Shown here piece after piece: positions 37,601-44,864 of a stretch of DNA of 64,000 nucleotides. Origin of the DNA: Opitutus sp. (GTDB lineage Bacteria; Verrucomicrobiota; Verrucomicrobiia; Opitutales; Opitutaceae); the NCBI GenBank assembly GCA_024998815.1, contig JACEUQ010000003.1, positions 186,001 through 250,000 on the forward strand, written 5' to 3'. How positions within the stretch are numbered: position 1 is the stretch's first letter; each line of letters starts with the position of its first letter. A model generated the notes under the pieces. It worked only from the letters and a program-made list of their open reading frames with translations, was not told where the DNA came from and made no database searches. The translations under genes and the position numbers were made by a program.

Positions 37601-39872
37601 GGGCAAGAAACCCATTGGTGGCCTCCGCATTGGCCACTTGGTTTTGGAAACTCAGCGAGAACCCGCCCGACTGGGCCGGGGTGGTCCGCTGGCGCACGCC
37701 ACTGACCGATTTACCCGTCAACGTGCCATCCAGCGCAACCGAGGCGGCCTGAATGTTGAGCGTACCGGCATCGCCGCCCTGAATGTATCCGGGCTCGAAG
37801 CGCTCGGTAAAAAGCCGGCTGCGGCTCTGCTGCGAGGTAGCCGCCGCCTCACCCCATTTGGCCGTATTGGTGACGGGGGTGAACACGCCGTTGTAGATGC
37901 CTTCGTAAACGAGGTCCGGTGTTGCCTGCGCAATGTCCACGTAACGCCCCTTATAAATCACCTTGGTCGTTTCAACCTTGGCCCCGGCATAGTCGATGTA
38001 ACCGCCCGAGACGTCGATGGATGCACCGGAGCGCACCACTACGGAATCGCCCGCTGTGAAGTTGACCGTGCCGCCGCCCGTGGTGAGCTGGCCCACGGTG
38101 CGCTGGATGTTGTTCACATATTCAGAGACATCGGCGAGCGGCGTGCCCACCCAGTTCACACCGTTAAAGGTACCCGTCTGCAGCACATCGAAGCGGATGG
38201 TTTCGCCCTTGAGGCTGCCGAGGCGCTGGAGCGGCGAATCGGCTAACTCAGACCCCATAAGTTTGGCCTCGATGATGTTGTCGGCCACCGAAGCGGTCAC
38301 TCCGGTGGAACCGGCGACGTTGATCGACGCGCCGGAGTCCAAATAGATCTGGCCGTCCGGATACACGAACAAGGCCTTGGCCTGAGCGGAACCGAGCCCG
38401 ATGTGGCCGGGCTTCCAGCGCCCGGCGTCAAAATTCACGGCGGCAGACGGAGCGAAAACCGAAGCATCGGACTCCATGTGGAGAGCGAGACCGCGCAAGT
38501 TGATCTGGGAGCCGATCCCGAGCGCGGCACCCACAGCCTTTTCGCTGCTACTGGTCTCGGGCAGAATCGAAGTGCTGCTACCCGCACCCAACGTTACCAG
38601 ACCCGTGGACGAGGCGAAAAAGTCGGGCAATGCGGCGAAATCACCGACCGGCACCGCGTCATACTGGGCGAGCAGGTCGATGCGGCCGTTACGCGAAACC
38701 GAGGTCGTCGACCCGATCAGGCCGGATTGGTTAATGTTTTTGCCGATCACGGTCACGGCACCCCGGGGCGCGTCGATTTGGCCGGTGTTGAGAACGGTGC
38801 CGGCATAATCGCCCACCGAGCCGACACTCGGCAGCAAACCGCGCAAGGACGCGTCCGCGCTGGCCTCCAAACCGACCTGCAGACCGGCGGCGATGATCGT
38901 TTGGCCATCAGGCGTGGAGATCGAACCGGCGTGGGTGACATTGGGCCCGATGAGGGCGACGCGGCCACCGGATTTGTCGGCACTGGTGGGCGAGTTGAGG
39001 ATCGCGCCCGCCTCGACCAGCACATCGCCGTAGCGGTTGTTTGCGGCCAGCGGCGCGGGCGGGGTGAAGGCATTGGTCTGGGCACCGGCGGGCGCGGCCA
39101 AACCGGAAAACAGGAATTGGCCGTCGGGATTGTTGGTTACACCGCGGGCGACCAAGCTGGTGTTAAGCGGCAGCGAGGAGGCGACCAGCGTGCGGGTGTT
39201 CACCTGCGCGGTACCGTGAAAAATCACGCCGTTGGGGTTGATGACATAAACCTGACCGGGCGCCTCGATGGAGCCGAGGATGCGGGTTGGGTTGGCCGAC
39301 GGATCGACGATTTGGTTAAACGCGATCCAGTCGCCGCCGCCTTGGTTAAAACGCAGTTTGGTTTCGCGGCCGATGTTGAAGTTCTGCCAGGTGAGCATCG
39401 CCTTGGCGTCATTCTGTTCGACGGTCACGGTGGTGAGGCCGACCGCCACCTGTTGAGTGGGCAACTGGGCACCGGTCCACAACGCCGAGCCGACGGTGGC
39501 GCCGGGGGCGACCAACAGGCCGCCTGCGCCAAGACCGTTGGGCACATTGGAAGCTGCTGCCTGGGCTGCTGCACGCGCGGCGGATTGGAGCGCCTGCATG
39601 GACTGACGCTGCTCGAGATAGCGGGCAACGCTGGAGCGAGCCTGGGTCGCAAGCACCCCTGCCTGCGAACCGGCGCTGGATGCGGCCGTTCCAGCCTCAG
39701 TACCGGTTGCAGCCCCCGCGCTGCCCTGAATCGCGATGTAGTGCTGCACCGCTGCACGCGTACCGCCCGAAGACCCGGCGAAGGCCGTGGTGGGGGCATA
39801 AAAAACCGCCGCCGCCGTGATCGACGTGAGGACAAAACGAGCGGTGGACGGCATGGGAAGCGAACGAGACAT
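28629..39872 (-). CDS. Filamentous haemagglutinin-type two-partner secretion exoprotein (TpsA)
   Basis: 3747 residues. A signal peptide (about 1-32, ending TTAFA) is followed by an alanine-rich helical stretch, then the TPS secretion domain (about 130-260) with AMLTWQNFNIGRETKLRFNQ and VYVINPNGVIFHGTAQVNT, the hallmark of FHA-like proteins. The rest is a long parallel beta-helix of short glycine/valine repeats (many DVSGG, GGTVTLTG and LSAGGDITV motifs). The last several hundred residues resemble the DUF3739 end of Bordetella-type FHA (GGDIMIWSSTGDI, GDVDLIAPVGTIDAGDAGIR). There is no autotransporter barrel, so export needs a TpsB partner, found at 46800-48440. The expected role is adhesion or matrix. 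It is the last gene of the cluster; its tail is duplicated at 12362-12733. Confidence 0.93.
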   Translation of the reverse strand: MSRSLPMPSTARFVLTSITAAAVFYAPTTAFAGSSGGTRAAVQHYIAIQGSAGAATGTEAGTAASSAGSQAGVLATQARSSVARYLEQRQSMQALQSAARAAAQAAASNVPNGLGAGGLLVAPGATVGSALWTGAQLPTQQVAVGLTTVTVEQNDAKAMLTWQNFNIGRETKLRFNQGGGDWIAFNQIVDPSANPTRILGSIEAPGQVYVINPNGVIFHGTAQVNTRTLVASSLPLNTSLVARGVTNNPDGQFLFSGLAAPAGAQTNAFTPPAPLAANNRYGDVLVEAGAILNSPTSADKSGGRVALIGPNVTHAGSISTPDGQTIIAAGLQVGLEASADASLRGLLPSVGSVGDYAGTVLNTGQIDAPRGAVTVIGKNINQSGLIGSTTSVSRNGRIDLLAQYDAVPVGDFAALPDFFASSTGLVTLGAGSSTSILPETSSSEKAVGAALGIGSQINLRGLALHMESDASVFAPSAAVNFDAGRWKPGHIGLGSAQAKALFVYPDGQIYLDSGASINVAGSTGVTASVADNIIEAKLMGSELADSPLQRLGSLKGETIRFDVLQTGTFNGVNWVGTPLADVSEYVNNIQRTVGQLTTGGGTVNFTAGDSVVVRSGASIDVSGGYIDYAGAKVETTKVIYKGRYVDIAQATPDLVYEGIYNGVFTPVTNTAKWGEAAATSQQSRSRLFTERFEPGYIQGGDAGTLNIQAASVALDGTLTGKSVSGVRQRTTPAQSGGFSLSFQNQVANAEATNGFLAQTPRPPALTFTKAAGAGAPPAFSIDATGLPADIGTERMSSVVLSPELVSKSGFGRITVDNRDGNVVVAADGGLALPAGGQLTLTGKNVLVLADLSAPGGKIALTANGVSHDESNTSDLLGTAPVLGENRGLLHVASGVTVSAAGVIQNDAVGSAEDPLVTKGGTVTLTGFGLDLESGSTLDVSGGVYATSGARLAYGNGGTLSLFSGRDATEPTVLGGYLNLGATLKGFSGAKGGSLVLMAPALHIGGGTAASNATVLDPEFFQTGGFTSFDLRGIGGVADAALDQYTSAVRVSAGTVIAPRASSYFVQADANSTERLGFGVGLLDVGQRSPTSLSLTALGSRDAFNLHPIRGDLAVRGDLVVEAGASITTDPAAKISLSGDTVYLQGSLVARGGVISLKAGSDSNKLFPVTNDLQPQTTLFVDSGARIDASGVTVRQPDSSGRGLRLGKVLAGGTVSLTGNIAAAPGAVIDVSGASDTLDLNPVFSGRASRLGGFSTTPTQVDSAGGTLTLSGGQLLITEATLRGASGGASAEGGKLVVGSGIYRSPLDTNAVTPDEVSLIVTQSTPAEDDYDTGRGNFAVDDFTAGGFDSLYLRGVVRFDGPVSISAARELSVASGGVLYGDAAVVLSAARVSLGTDLVKPKLAEQDELRAFNLNNDPYDVAPVFGTGRLTINASQLIDVGNLSLQSFGVAELLAPKGDIRGSGTLDVAGSLNLTAAQIYPPTASVFSLHAYNYAGGTGSITVSAGATAPALPLSAGGTLNLHANTINQNGVLRVPLGVINLGWNGTGTAPVDLMTGQAVPVASQVSLGAGSETSVSAIDARTGQAVIVPYGAYANGISWVDPQGRDVSTLGPVAKQVNLSAATVSSAAGAQVDLNGGGDLQVANFKKGNGGHTDHLASTGSFALMPSYKAEFAPFAAYNDSTFGQALLGSDMGYVNSTLALGDRIYLDGGSGLAAGSYTLLPARYATLPGAFLVTPKSGSPFATAAVQPDQSVLVSGFRFNSNGTTSSATPLRSLFEVAASDVVAKRAFYNTALGSEFFKASAARNSASVPRLSLDAGQLVFSATLAMNLQGSITALAATGGRGGQVDINSPVDIRIGGASTSALPGELLLDASRLSAFSGASLLVGGKRETTAKGTQIEVATGVITVDNAGTPLAGAEIILAAKNNLTVGAGAVIRQEGTLGAAGAQDLVLGDAAVVGSGDGALVRVTSDSQAGVTRAGVSAASTASLVIAAGASLDGGAGLTLDTTGTNQIDSTAGLRAEALALSSGRISLQLDEPGTLAANPGLVLTSGVLDGLQVSSNRLALLSYSSIDIYGTGRVGSDTFSQLTLRAPALRGFNNGGGTATFQAQSIQLDGGAGGTAPAAVAADSGTLVFDARSLRLDAGQMNVSQFGQLTLSASDRLLMAGQGGLTATGSVTVETPLITAETAAVQQLNAGGRLTLANPTSGVASTPASGLGAKLSFTGGTGVTVDTAIKLPSGALALQATTGDLVIGESGAARLDVGGTSLSLLNTLHYTDAGSIRLGAGSGDVRIGSQGIIAVSAAAAAGDAGSIEVSAANGRFTSTGSLLGAAGAKGLGGRFSDDVGSLAGGSLAALDQILNAGGFDVSRTHRIRTGDVELDGLAVARSYKVIADTGALTVTGTVDASGKTGGLINLSANGDLTVANGALLDVSAETFDSAGKGGSIKLAAGSSQAGVANTAASLTLAAGATLDLSVDASNELTDAGLGRATGALHLRAPRTLAGTDLAVNPLAATIVDASRVTLEGFKVRDLTPGSGTSATITSTVRTSVLAEATTFGDATAAILARVSGTAEAGTVHVLPGIEIVNRTGDLTLDGIWDLSTSRFGPATSFAQREPGVLTLRAQGNISLPYVSSASASLSDGFGTGTSALTTTTALWNAPLLAAGSRSWSYNLVAGSDLGSAGLLTVLAADTASPTKGSFLLGAGAPAFATTIDTRQATNGVTQFYQVVRTGTGDIDIAARGDIELRNNLATIYTVGTQAAAMADFDVPNASYNTASTDLGARQYSTAAGYVAHYSHSGGNVGLFAQNDIFRTVAGLIDSSKQMPTSWLSRRGNVDQTTGGFSAYENSTANGPRTQRNSTSWWVDFNNFFEGVGALGGGNVNVTAGSDVVNIDAVAPTNARMPFGTPDASKLLELGGGDVEVRAGGNIDGGVYYVERGRGTLAAGGDITTNHTRTSLKVADYTSTTSTASSTWLPTTLFLGKGTFDLSAGGDLTLGNVANPFLLPGGINNSYFLKSYFSTYAADSGVDAFALTGDLTLRSRNPSIDGGSLYDWYNNVLRRNKAIPVSTLAGKNQPWLRLYETDMTEFATVATLMPGRLDAFAANGDINLVGVFNFLPSAQGGLQLTAAESLNGLQAVGYNRNTRLNEWASAVVNFSDANPALLPSVATPLSVSFAGISNSALVNTVTRTTADLSLVNAVFAESGSYTGDVYGRIQTKQNLHATHSVHALATEPVRFTAGSGDISGLTLFSAKKSEVRAGRDISDVALYLQNLATTDVSVVSAGRDLLLYNPSSQLRTLAVTAGNSLLGTSARGPVPASGNPTAGDLQIGGGGTLSVQAGRDIDFGATLPADDGISGGLKSPGDGTAVGLTSIGNARNLNLPDAGADVVIGVGVGDGSRIDRAAFDTAFLNPATAGANATRYLPVLAGLLGLTGADDATVFAAYSNFPSDVRAQVTSAMFNQVLRDAGRDHNDSSSAGFGSYDAGFAAIAALFPGTAWQGDLRLSSRVLTTSAGGDITVFAPGGGINLGNEITASQTPPGIITERGGDISLFTHNDVDIGSQRIFTLRGGDIMIWSSTGDIAAGSSSTTVQSASPTRVLIDPQTGDVKTDLAGLATGGGIGVLAAVEGVAAGDVDLIAPVGTIDAGDAGIRSLGNISIAALTVLNAANISAGGTTSGTPPAAAPAVSVGTATASPDTGASSTVAEVAQAGRGAAQVAKTPSFVNIEVMGYGGGDGEQDKEKDKTADGV

Positions 39873-39959
39873 GGCGGAAGCAGTTAAAACAGACGGCTAG
39901 ATCGAGGGAGGCGGAGCACGGCAGACGGGTGTCGGCGTGGGAAGGAGGCGAACGGTGGT

Positions 39960-40619
39960 TTACGGATTGGCGGTGGTTTCCACGGGAGCGACGGCGGCCG
40001 TCTTGATACGCATGGCGCGGATCCTATCACCGTAGTCCTGCACCTGGTTTTCCAATTTCACGCGCGTGGTGCCGATGAACGGCTCGCGGGCGATGATGGC
40101 CTGGCCGAGCCCGAACTTGGCGTAGCGGTTCAGGATCTCGTTGCTCAACTCGTACAAGGCGATGTTACGGCTGATCTGGTCCTCTCCTTGAGTTTCCAAC
40201 TGTGCGACCCGGGAGGTCAGCGCGTTGCGCTCGGTCTCGGTTTTGCGGGCATAGTCAACGACCTTGGCGAGGGAGGCGCGGGTCTTTTCCAGCTCGGCGC
40301 GGGTGGCGCTGAGATCCGCAGCCTGGGCGGCGGCGACAGCTTTTTGACCCGCGATGGTTTTGTCGTTATCGAGGCGATCGGCGACGAGCTGCTTTTGGAG
40401 TTTAGCCAACTCCGCTTCGACCGCAGTTTTTTCGCTGGCGAGGGCATCGCGGGCGGCTTGCGCGGCGGAGAGGTCGTTCTGGGCGGTGCGCAGTTGCAGC
40501 GTGGTGGCGCGGAGCGTCTCGCGCAGGCGGGCCTCGGGTGAGGCGGCTTCTTGAGCGCTGAGGCTGCCAACCGTGGCCACAAGCCCGGCCAACAAGGTGA
40601 GTGAAAGGAAACGTGTCAT
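39960..40619 (-). CDS. Periplasmic coiled-coil protein of the TPS cluster
   Basis: 219 residues from ATG 40619, placed four bases after the porin stop. The frame extends upstream to 40679 inside the porin gene, but the signal peptide (MTRFLSLTLLAGLVATVGSL) begins at 40619. Residues about 28-160 form a continuous coiled coil (LQLRTAQNDLSAAQAARDAL, ELEKTRASLAKVVDYARK). The C-terminal part (ELSNEILNRYAKFGLGQAI) is conserved-looking but unknown. It lies between the porin and the giant adhesin gene and is probably cotranscribed with them. It may span the periplasm or act as a chaperone; this is inference. Confidence 0.75.
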   Translation of the reverse strand: MTRFLSLTLLAGLVATVGSLSAQEAASPEARLRETLRATTLQLRTAQNDLSAAQAARDALASEKTAVEAELAKLQKQLVADRLDNDKTIAGQKAVAAAQAADLSATRAELEKTRASLAKVVDYARKTETERNALTSRVAQLETQGEDQISRNIALYELSNEILNRYAKFGLGQAIIAREPFIGTTRVKLENQVQDYGDRIRAMRIKTAAVAPVETTANP

Positions 40620-40623
40620 GGGA

Positions 40624-42402
40624 TTAGAAGCGGCCGTTGATGTCGAATTGCAGGGTTTCGTTTTTGTAGGTCGGTCCATCGACCTGGTCGGAACTCATCA
40701 GGCGTGCGCCGATCCAAACGCGGCTGGAGAGTGCAAAATTACCACCGAGCGTGAAGCCCTTGACGTTGGTGCCGCCGCCGCCGAAGTCGGAGTCGGCAAA
40801 CCCGTCCACCACCGCGTCGGTCTGCACATAGCGGTAGCCGAGGCTCACATTCCAATCCCAGCGCTGGGCTAGGGCGGCGTGGCCGACCTGAACTGCGGTG
40901 TAGAAACCAAGATCGCCGCCTTTGAATTGATTGGAAGTTTCCAAGTCTAAGGCCGCTGCCTCGGCCTTATCCAAGGCGATGTTTTTCACCACCTCGCCAA
41001 TCAACGAGATCTGGATCGGATCGAAATGGTTGTAGTCAAGGCGCCCAGTGAGGGCGATCTCGCGAAAGGGCGTGGCTAGACCGTAGTACTGGTACTGCTT
41101 GTTCGTGCTGACAGAAGGGGCTGTGAGGTTGCGCACCTCCATCATGGTATTGCCCTTTTGCGTGAAGAGCGTGCGACTGCCATCGGTGTCACCGGCGCTG
41201 TTGGCTTCTCCGTTAGTCGGGCTGGAAACTTTACCCTCGATATTTTGGAAGTGGTAGTAAGCGAGGCCGAACTTGGCTTCGAAGTCCTTGTTGATCTTCC
41301 ACTCGGTGCCGCCCTGGACGGCGTAGAGCCACTTGTCAGCACTGGCAGTTTTAGTGGACTGGTTGGTGGAGAGGTCGAAAGCGGTGTTGTAAACCGGGAA
41401 CAGGCCAGCGGTGCCGAAATGCGTGAAGCTCTCGCTGGCCCGGTGGCGCGCTTGAACCATCGCGCCGTCGAAACCGAGGTCGTTGGACCAGATCATCGGG
41501 GTGCCGAAGAACGGATTGTTCAATCGGCCCAAGGAGGTGGTCAGCAGGGTATCGGATACCGTGGCGTCGTGGCGCAGGTAGGCGCGATCAATCCACACCG
41601 AGTACTTACTGAAATTGCCGGTGCCACCGCCGAGGGTTTGGTTCTGGGAGATCGGTGAATTGCTTTCACCCGTGGCCAGCCGGATTCCGGTGGTGAAACC
41701 CTCCTCCAAGTTCACGTCGGTGCCGAAACGGGCACGCAGGCGCGGCCGTTCACGGTCTTGGTCCACGTTGAGAAAAGGAACCAGCTCGTCTGGGGTGGCG
41801 GAGGTATTGGACTGGAATCCCTTACCGTTATTGAGCGAGGTGAAGTTCAAAAAAGTGCCCGAGGTGTCGTTGCCCGAGGGGAAGGCGACGGCCTCATAAC
41901 GCAGGCGAATGTCACCGTTGAACTTCCAGCGGGTGGCCCACTCGGGCAGCGCCTGCGGGTCGGCCCAGCGTTCGTCGACGGCTTGGCTCATCACTTCGGC
42001 GCGGACTTCCTCGACCATCTGGCGGCGCACGTGCGGCGGGATGTAGGTCACACGCACCGTGCCGGGAGCGCCCGCCGGAGCCGACGCGGCGAGCTCGCTG
42101 GCGGCCGGGGCGGGTTTGGGCGCGGCAGCGGCGGCGAGGGCGGCGCTGGCCTGCGCGGCCTCGGCCTCGGCTTGGGCGATCAACTTCGCGGCGGCCTCGG
42201 CGGGCAACAGCTTCTGCTCCACCATCAGGCGGATCAGGTTAATCGTCACGTTGGCCGTGGGTGCCGTCGGGATTCCCGGCAGCGGGGCGGGCTGCGATTC
42301 GGCGGTCTGGCCGTGCAGGGCGGCCGTTGCCGCCAGCGTGCAGCAGACGGCGGCCAAAGAAGCTACCGAGCGGCGGCGTTTATTTTTAAGAGATGCGGAC
42401 AT
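40624..42402 (-). CDS. Putative outer-membrane porin
   Basis: 592 residues. A signal peptide ends near LHGQ (about 32). A short helical region follows (NLIRLMVEQKLLPAEAAAKL) with an alanine-rich coiled linker (to about 110). From about 155 a beta-barrel runs to the final aromatic residue (LQFDINGRF), with KFNGDIRLRYEAVAF at the start and many alternating strands. This is the design of the putative-porin family Porin_5. A terminal phenylalanine is the expected signal for Bam-mediated insertion. It lies directly upstream of the coiled-coil and adhesin genes and downstream of a long repeat array that separates it from tonB. Confidence 0.85.
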   Translation of the reverse strand: MSASLKNKRRRSVASLAAVCCTLAATAALHGQTAESQPAPLPGIPTAPTANVTINLIRLMVEQKLLPAEAAAKLIAQAEAEAAQASAALAAAAAPKPAPAASELAASAPAGAPGTVRVTYIPPHVRRQMVEEVRAEVMSQAVDERWADPQALPEWATRWKFNGDIRLRYEAVAFPSGNDTSGTFLNFTSLNNGKGFQSNTSATPDELVPFLNVDQDRERPRLRARFGTDVNLEEGFTTGIRLATGESNSPISQNQTLGGGTGNFSKYSVWIDRAYLRHDATVSDTLLTTSLGRLNNPFFGTPMIWSNDLGFDGAMVQARHRASESFTHFGTAGLFPVYNTAFDLSTNQSTKTASADKWLYAVQGGTEWKINKDFEAKFGLAYYHFQNIEGKVSSPTNGEANSAGDTDGSRTLFTQKGNTMMEVRNLTAPSVSTNKQYQYYGLATPFREIALTGRLDYNHFDPIQISLIGEVVKNIALDKAEAAALDLETSNQFKGGDLGFYTAVQVGHAALAQRWDWNVSLGYRYVQTDAVVDGFADSDFGGGGTNVKGFTLGGNFALSSRVWIGARLMSSDQVDGPTYKNETLQFDINGRF

Positions 42403-42487
42403 GGTTCGTTGAAAAAATTGAGCTAAAAAATTGATTTAAACGGCCGAGAAAGAATTCACCTGCGTGCGGACTGTCTCGGCGCGAAAA

Positions 42488-43697
42488 GTATCGCAGACTT
42501 CCAGTCTGCCTCGGTGTATTCAGTCTCAGCAGCGATCCGTTTGGCCGCGAAAGAACGCAGAGAACGCATAGCAATACAGGCGGATTGGTCTCTTTGCGCT
42601 CCTTGCGTTCTTTTGCGGCTAAACTGCCTTGGTTGTTTCGGAGCAGAAAGTAGCGCAGACTTCCAGTCTGCCTCGGTGACTTCCGTCTCAGCAGCGATCC
42701 GTTTGGCCGCGAAAGAGCGCAGAGAACGCATAGCAATACAGGCGGATTGGTCTCTTTGCGTTCCTTGCGTTCTTTCGCGGCTAAACGGTGTTGGTTGGTT
42801 CGGAGCAGAAAGTAGCGCAGACTTCCAGTCTGCCTCGGTGTATTCAGTCTCAGCAGCGATCCGTTTGGCCGCGAAAGAACGCAGAGAACGCATAGCAATA
42901 CAGGCGGATTGGTATCTTTGCGTTCCTTGCGTTCTTTCGCGGCTAAACTGCCTTGGTTGGTTCGGCGCGAAAAGTAGCGCAGACTTCCAGTCTGCCTCGG
43001 TGTATTTAGTCTCAGCAGCGATCCTTTTGGCCGCGAAAGAGCGCAGAGAACGCATAGCAATACAGGCGGATTGGTCTCTTTGCGTTCCTTGCGTTCTTTC
43101 GCGGCTAAACTGCCTTGGTTGTTTCGGAGCAGAAAGTAGCGCAGACTTCCAGTCTGCCTCGGTGTATTTAGTCTCAGCAGCGATCCTTTTGGCCGCGAAA
43201 GAGCGCAGAGAACGCATAGCAATACAGGCGGATTGGTCTCTTTGCGTTCCTTGCGTTCTTTCGCGGCTAAACGGCCTTGGTTGTTTCGGAGCAGAAAGTA
43301 GCGCAGACTTCCAGTCTGCCTCGGTGTATTCAGTCTCAGCAGCGATCCCTTTGCCCGCGAAAGAGCGCAGAGAACGCATAGCAATACAGGCGGATTGGTC
43401 TCTTTGCGTTCCTTGCGTTCTTTCGCGGCTAAACTGCCTTGGTTGTTTCGGAGCAGACTGGAAGTCTGCGCTACTCTCCCAAGCCAATGCAGACTGGAAG
43501 TCTGCCTCGGTGTATTCAGTCTCAGCAGCGATCCTTTTGGCCGCGAAAGAGCGCAGAGAACGCATAGAAAACAGTCGGATCGGTCTTTGCGTTCCTTGCT
43601 TTCTTTCGCGGCTAAACGGTGTTGGTTGTTTCGGAGCAGACTGGAAGTCTGCGCTACTCTCCCAAGCCAATGCAGACTGGAAGTCTGCGCTACTTCC
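42488..43697. repeat. Tandem A/B repeat array with exact 162-bp period
   Basis: Family A arms begin at 42488, 42650, 42812, 42974, 43136 and 43298, an exact 162-bp step. Each unit holds one A arm, a spacer with CTCAGCAGCGATCC, and one B palindrome. The right end (43450-43697) has inverted A pairs and one more B palindrome. Because 162 is a multiple of three, long false reading frames cross the array on both strands. It splits the TPS operon between tonB and the porin gene. Confidence 0.92.
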
Positions 43698-43755
43698 AAT
43701 GCATGCGGCGTCGGCCCAGGCCTTCTGTTGGTTTATCCGTTTCATGGGCATCACA

Positions 43756-44460
43756 TCAGTTGGCGCGGCGCAGGGTGGTGCTCATCCAGATGGGCTGGGG
43801 CATGTCGCTCGGCGGGGGCTGGATTTGCAGGCCCACCAACACGTCGGCTTTCATCGCCTCTTCCACCTCGGCTTCGAGGGTGGATTTGCGCAGCGCCACC
43901 CGGGTGATGCGGCCGCCCGCATCAAACCACAGCCCCAACTCAACACGCCCGTCGGCGAAACGGGTGCGCGGGTCGGCGCTGATGGCATCGCTGATGCGCT
44001 TTTTGACCGTGCCCGAATACCCCGCCCAGCGCGTGCCGCCGCCGGAGGCCGCCAAACGCGTGCCAGTCCCGCCGCCGCCGCCGCCCGGGCCGGTGCCCAA
44101 GCCGAAGCCATCGGCGGCGCCATCGCCTTTGATTCCGGTGCCCAGCGGGCCGTCGTTACTCGGCGCGGCTGCAGGCGCGGGCGTGGGCTCTTCGGCGGTC
44201 TCGGCAACCATCTGCTGGGCGGTTTCCGGCAGCGGGGTCGTCTCCGGGGGCTTCGGGCGCGGAGGAGGCGGCGGTGGTGGCGGAGGCGGTGGCACCGTGA
44301 TATTCACCACTTGCGGCGCGGGCGCACGGCGTTTGCCGCCGTCGCTTTTACCGGCAACGAGGTAAACCAAGCCGCCGACGAGTACGCAGCCGCCCGCCAC
44401 CATCAGCCCGCGCTGGAGCGGGGAGGTGGAGCCTTTGCGTTTCTTTGAGACAGTCGCCAT
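43756..44460 (-). CDS. TonB-like energy transducer
   Basis: 234 residues. A basic N-terminus is followed by one membrane helix (about 18-36, GLMVAGGCVLVGGLVYLVAG), a long proline run and acidic/proline-rich periplasmic linker (about 54-100), a glycine-rich stretch, and a C-terminal TonB-like domain (about 145-234) with YSGTVKKRISDAISADPRT and VELGLWFDAGGRITRVAL. TonB transmits proton-motive force from ExbB-ExbD to outer-membrane transporters. It starts five bases after the exbD stop, so the three genes form one energising unit. It is shorter and more glycine-rich than standard TonB. Confidence 0.88.
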   Translation of the reverse strand: MATVSKKRKGSTSPLQRGLMVAGGCVLVGGLVYLVAGKSDGGKRRAPAPQVVNITVPPPPPPPPPPPRPKPPETTPLPETAQQMVAETAEEPTPAPAAAPSNDGPLGTGIKGDGAADGFGLGTGPGGGGGGTGTRLAASGGGTRWAGYSGTVKKRISDAISADPRTRFADGRVELGLWFDAGGRITRVALRKSTLEAEVEEAMKADVLVGLQIQPPPSDMPQPIWMSTTLRRAN

Positions 44461-44465
44461 TGCGG

Positions 44466-44864
44466 TTATTTGGGCGGCTGGGTGGCCAGACCGATTTGGG
44501 TGACGCCAACGCGACCGAGCACGTCGAGCACGTCCATGATACCCTGGTATTGAGTTCCACGGTCGCCTCGCACGACCACAGGGAAATCCGGGCTCTTGGT
44601 CTTGTGCGCGTTCAGGTTTTGTTCGAGCTGCTCGAGCGTCACCGGCACGGTATCCAGGAAGATTTTACCCTCGTTGTTCACCGTGATGGCTTTGCTCTTG
44701 GGTCCGCCGAGCGCGGGCGCGGCACCGCCCCGGGGCAGGTCAACCTTCACGCCCTGCACGCCCGCCGTCGTCATGATGATGAAGATCAGCAGGAGAACCA
44801 GGTACAGGTCCACCATCGGGGTGACGTTGATGTCGTCGTAGGACTTGCTGTCGTCGGCCTTCAT
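44466..44864 (-). CDS. exbD: ExbD/TolR-family biopolymer transport protein
   Basis: 132 residues, normal for ExbD. The N-terminal segment DINVTPMVDLYLVLLLIFII contains the single membrane helix with the essential aspartate (D19), which carries protons in ExbD/TolR/MotB-type motors. The periplasmic domain (about 45-130) has the usual V-x-L-P and ITVNNEGKIFLD strands. The start ATG overlaps the stop of the upstream ExbB fusion gene as ATGA. It should form the stator with that ExbB and drive the TonB-like protein downstream. Confidence 0.95.
   Translation of the reverse strand: MKADDSKSYDDINVTPMVDLYLVLLLIFIIMTTAGVQGVKVDLPRGGAAPALGGPKSKAITVNNEGKIFLDTVPVTLEQLEQNLNAHKTKSPDFPVVVRGDRGTQYQGIMDVLDVLGRVGVTQIGLATQPPK

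Noticed and set aside
29000-39887. Many plus-strand open frames opposite the giant adhesin gene, including one of 494 residues
   Set aside because: They mirror a highly repetitive GC-rich gene, lack recognisable domains, and the minus strand clearly encodes an FHA-type protein.
42488-43697. CRISPR array
   Set aside because: Units are about 162 bp and repeat throughout, with no short repeats separated by unique spacers and no cas genes.
42386-44448. Long open frames on both strands across the repeat array (over 400 residues each)
   Set aside because: They only translate the 162-bp repeat; the period is a multiple of three, which keeps frames open. No start site, domain or codon pattern supports a protein.
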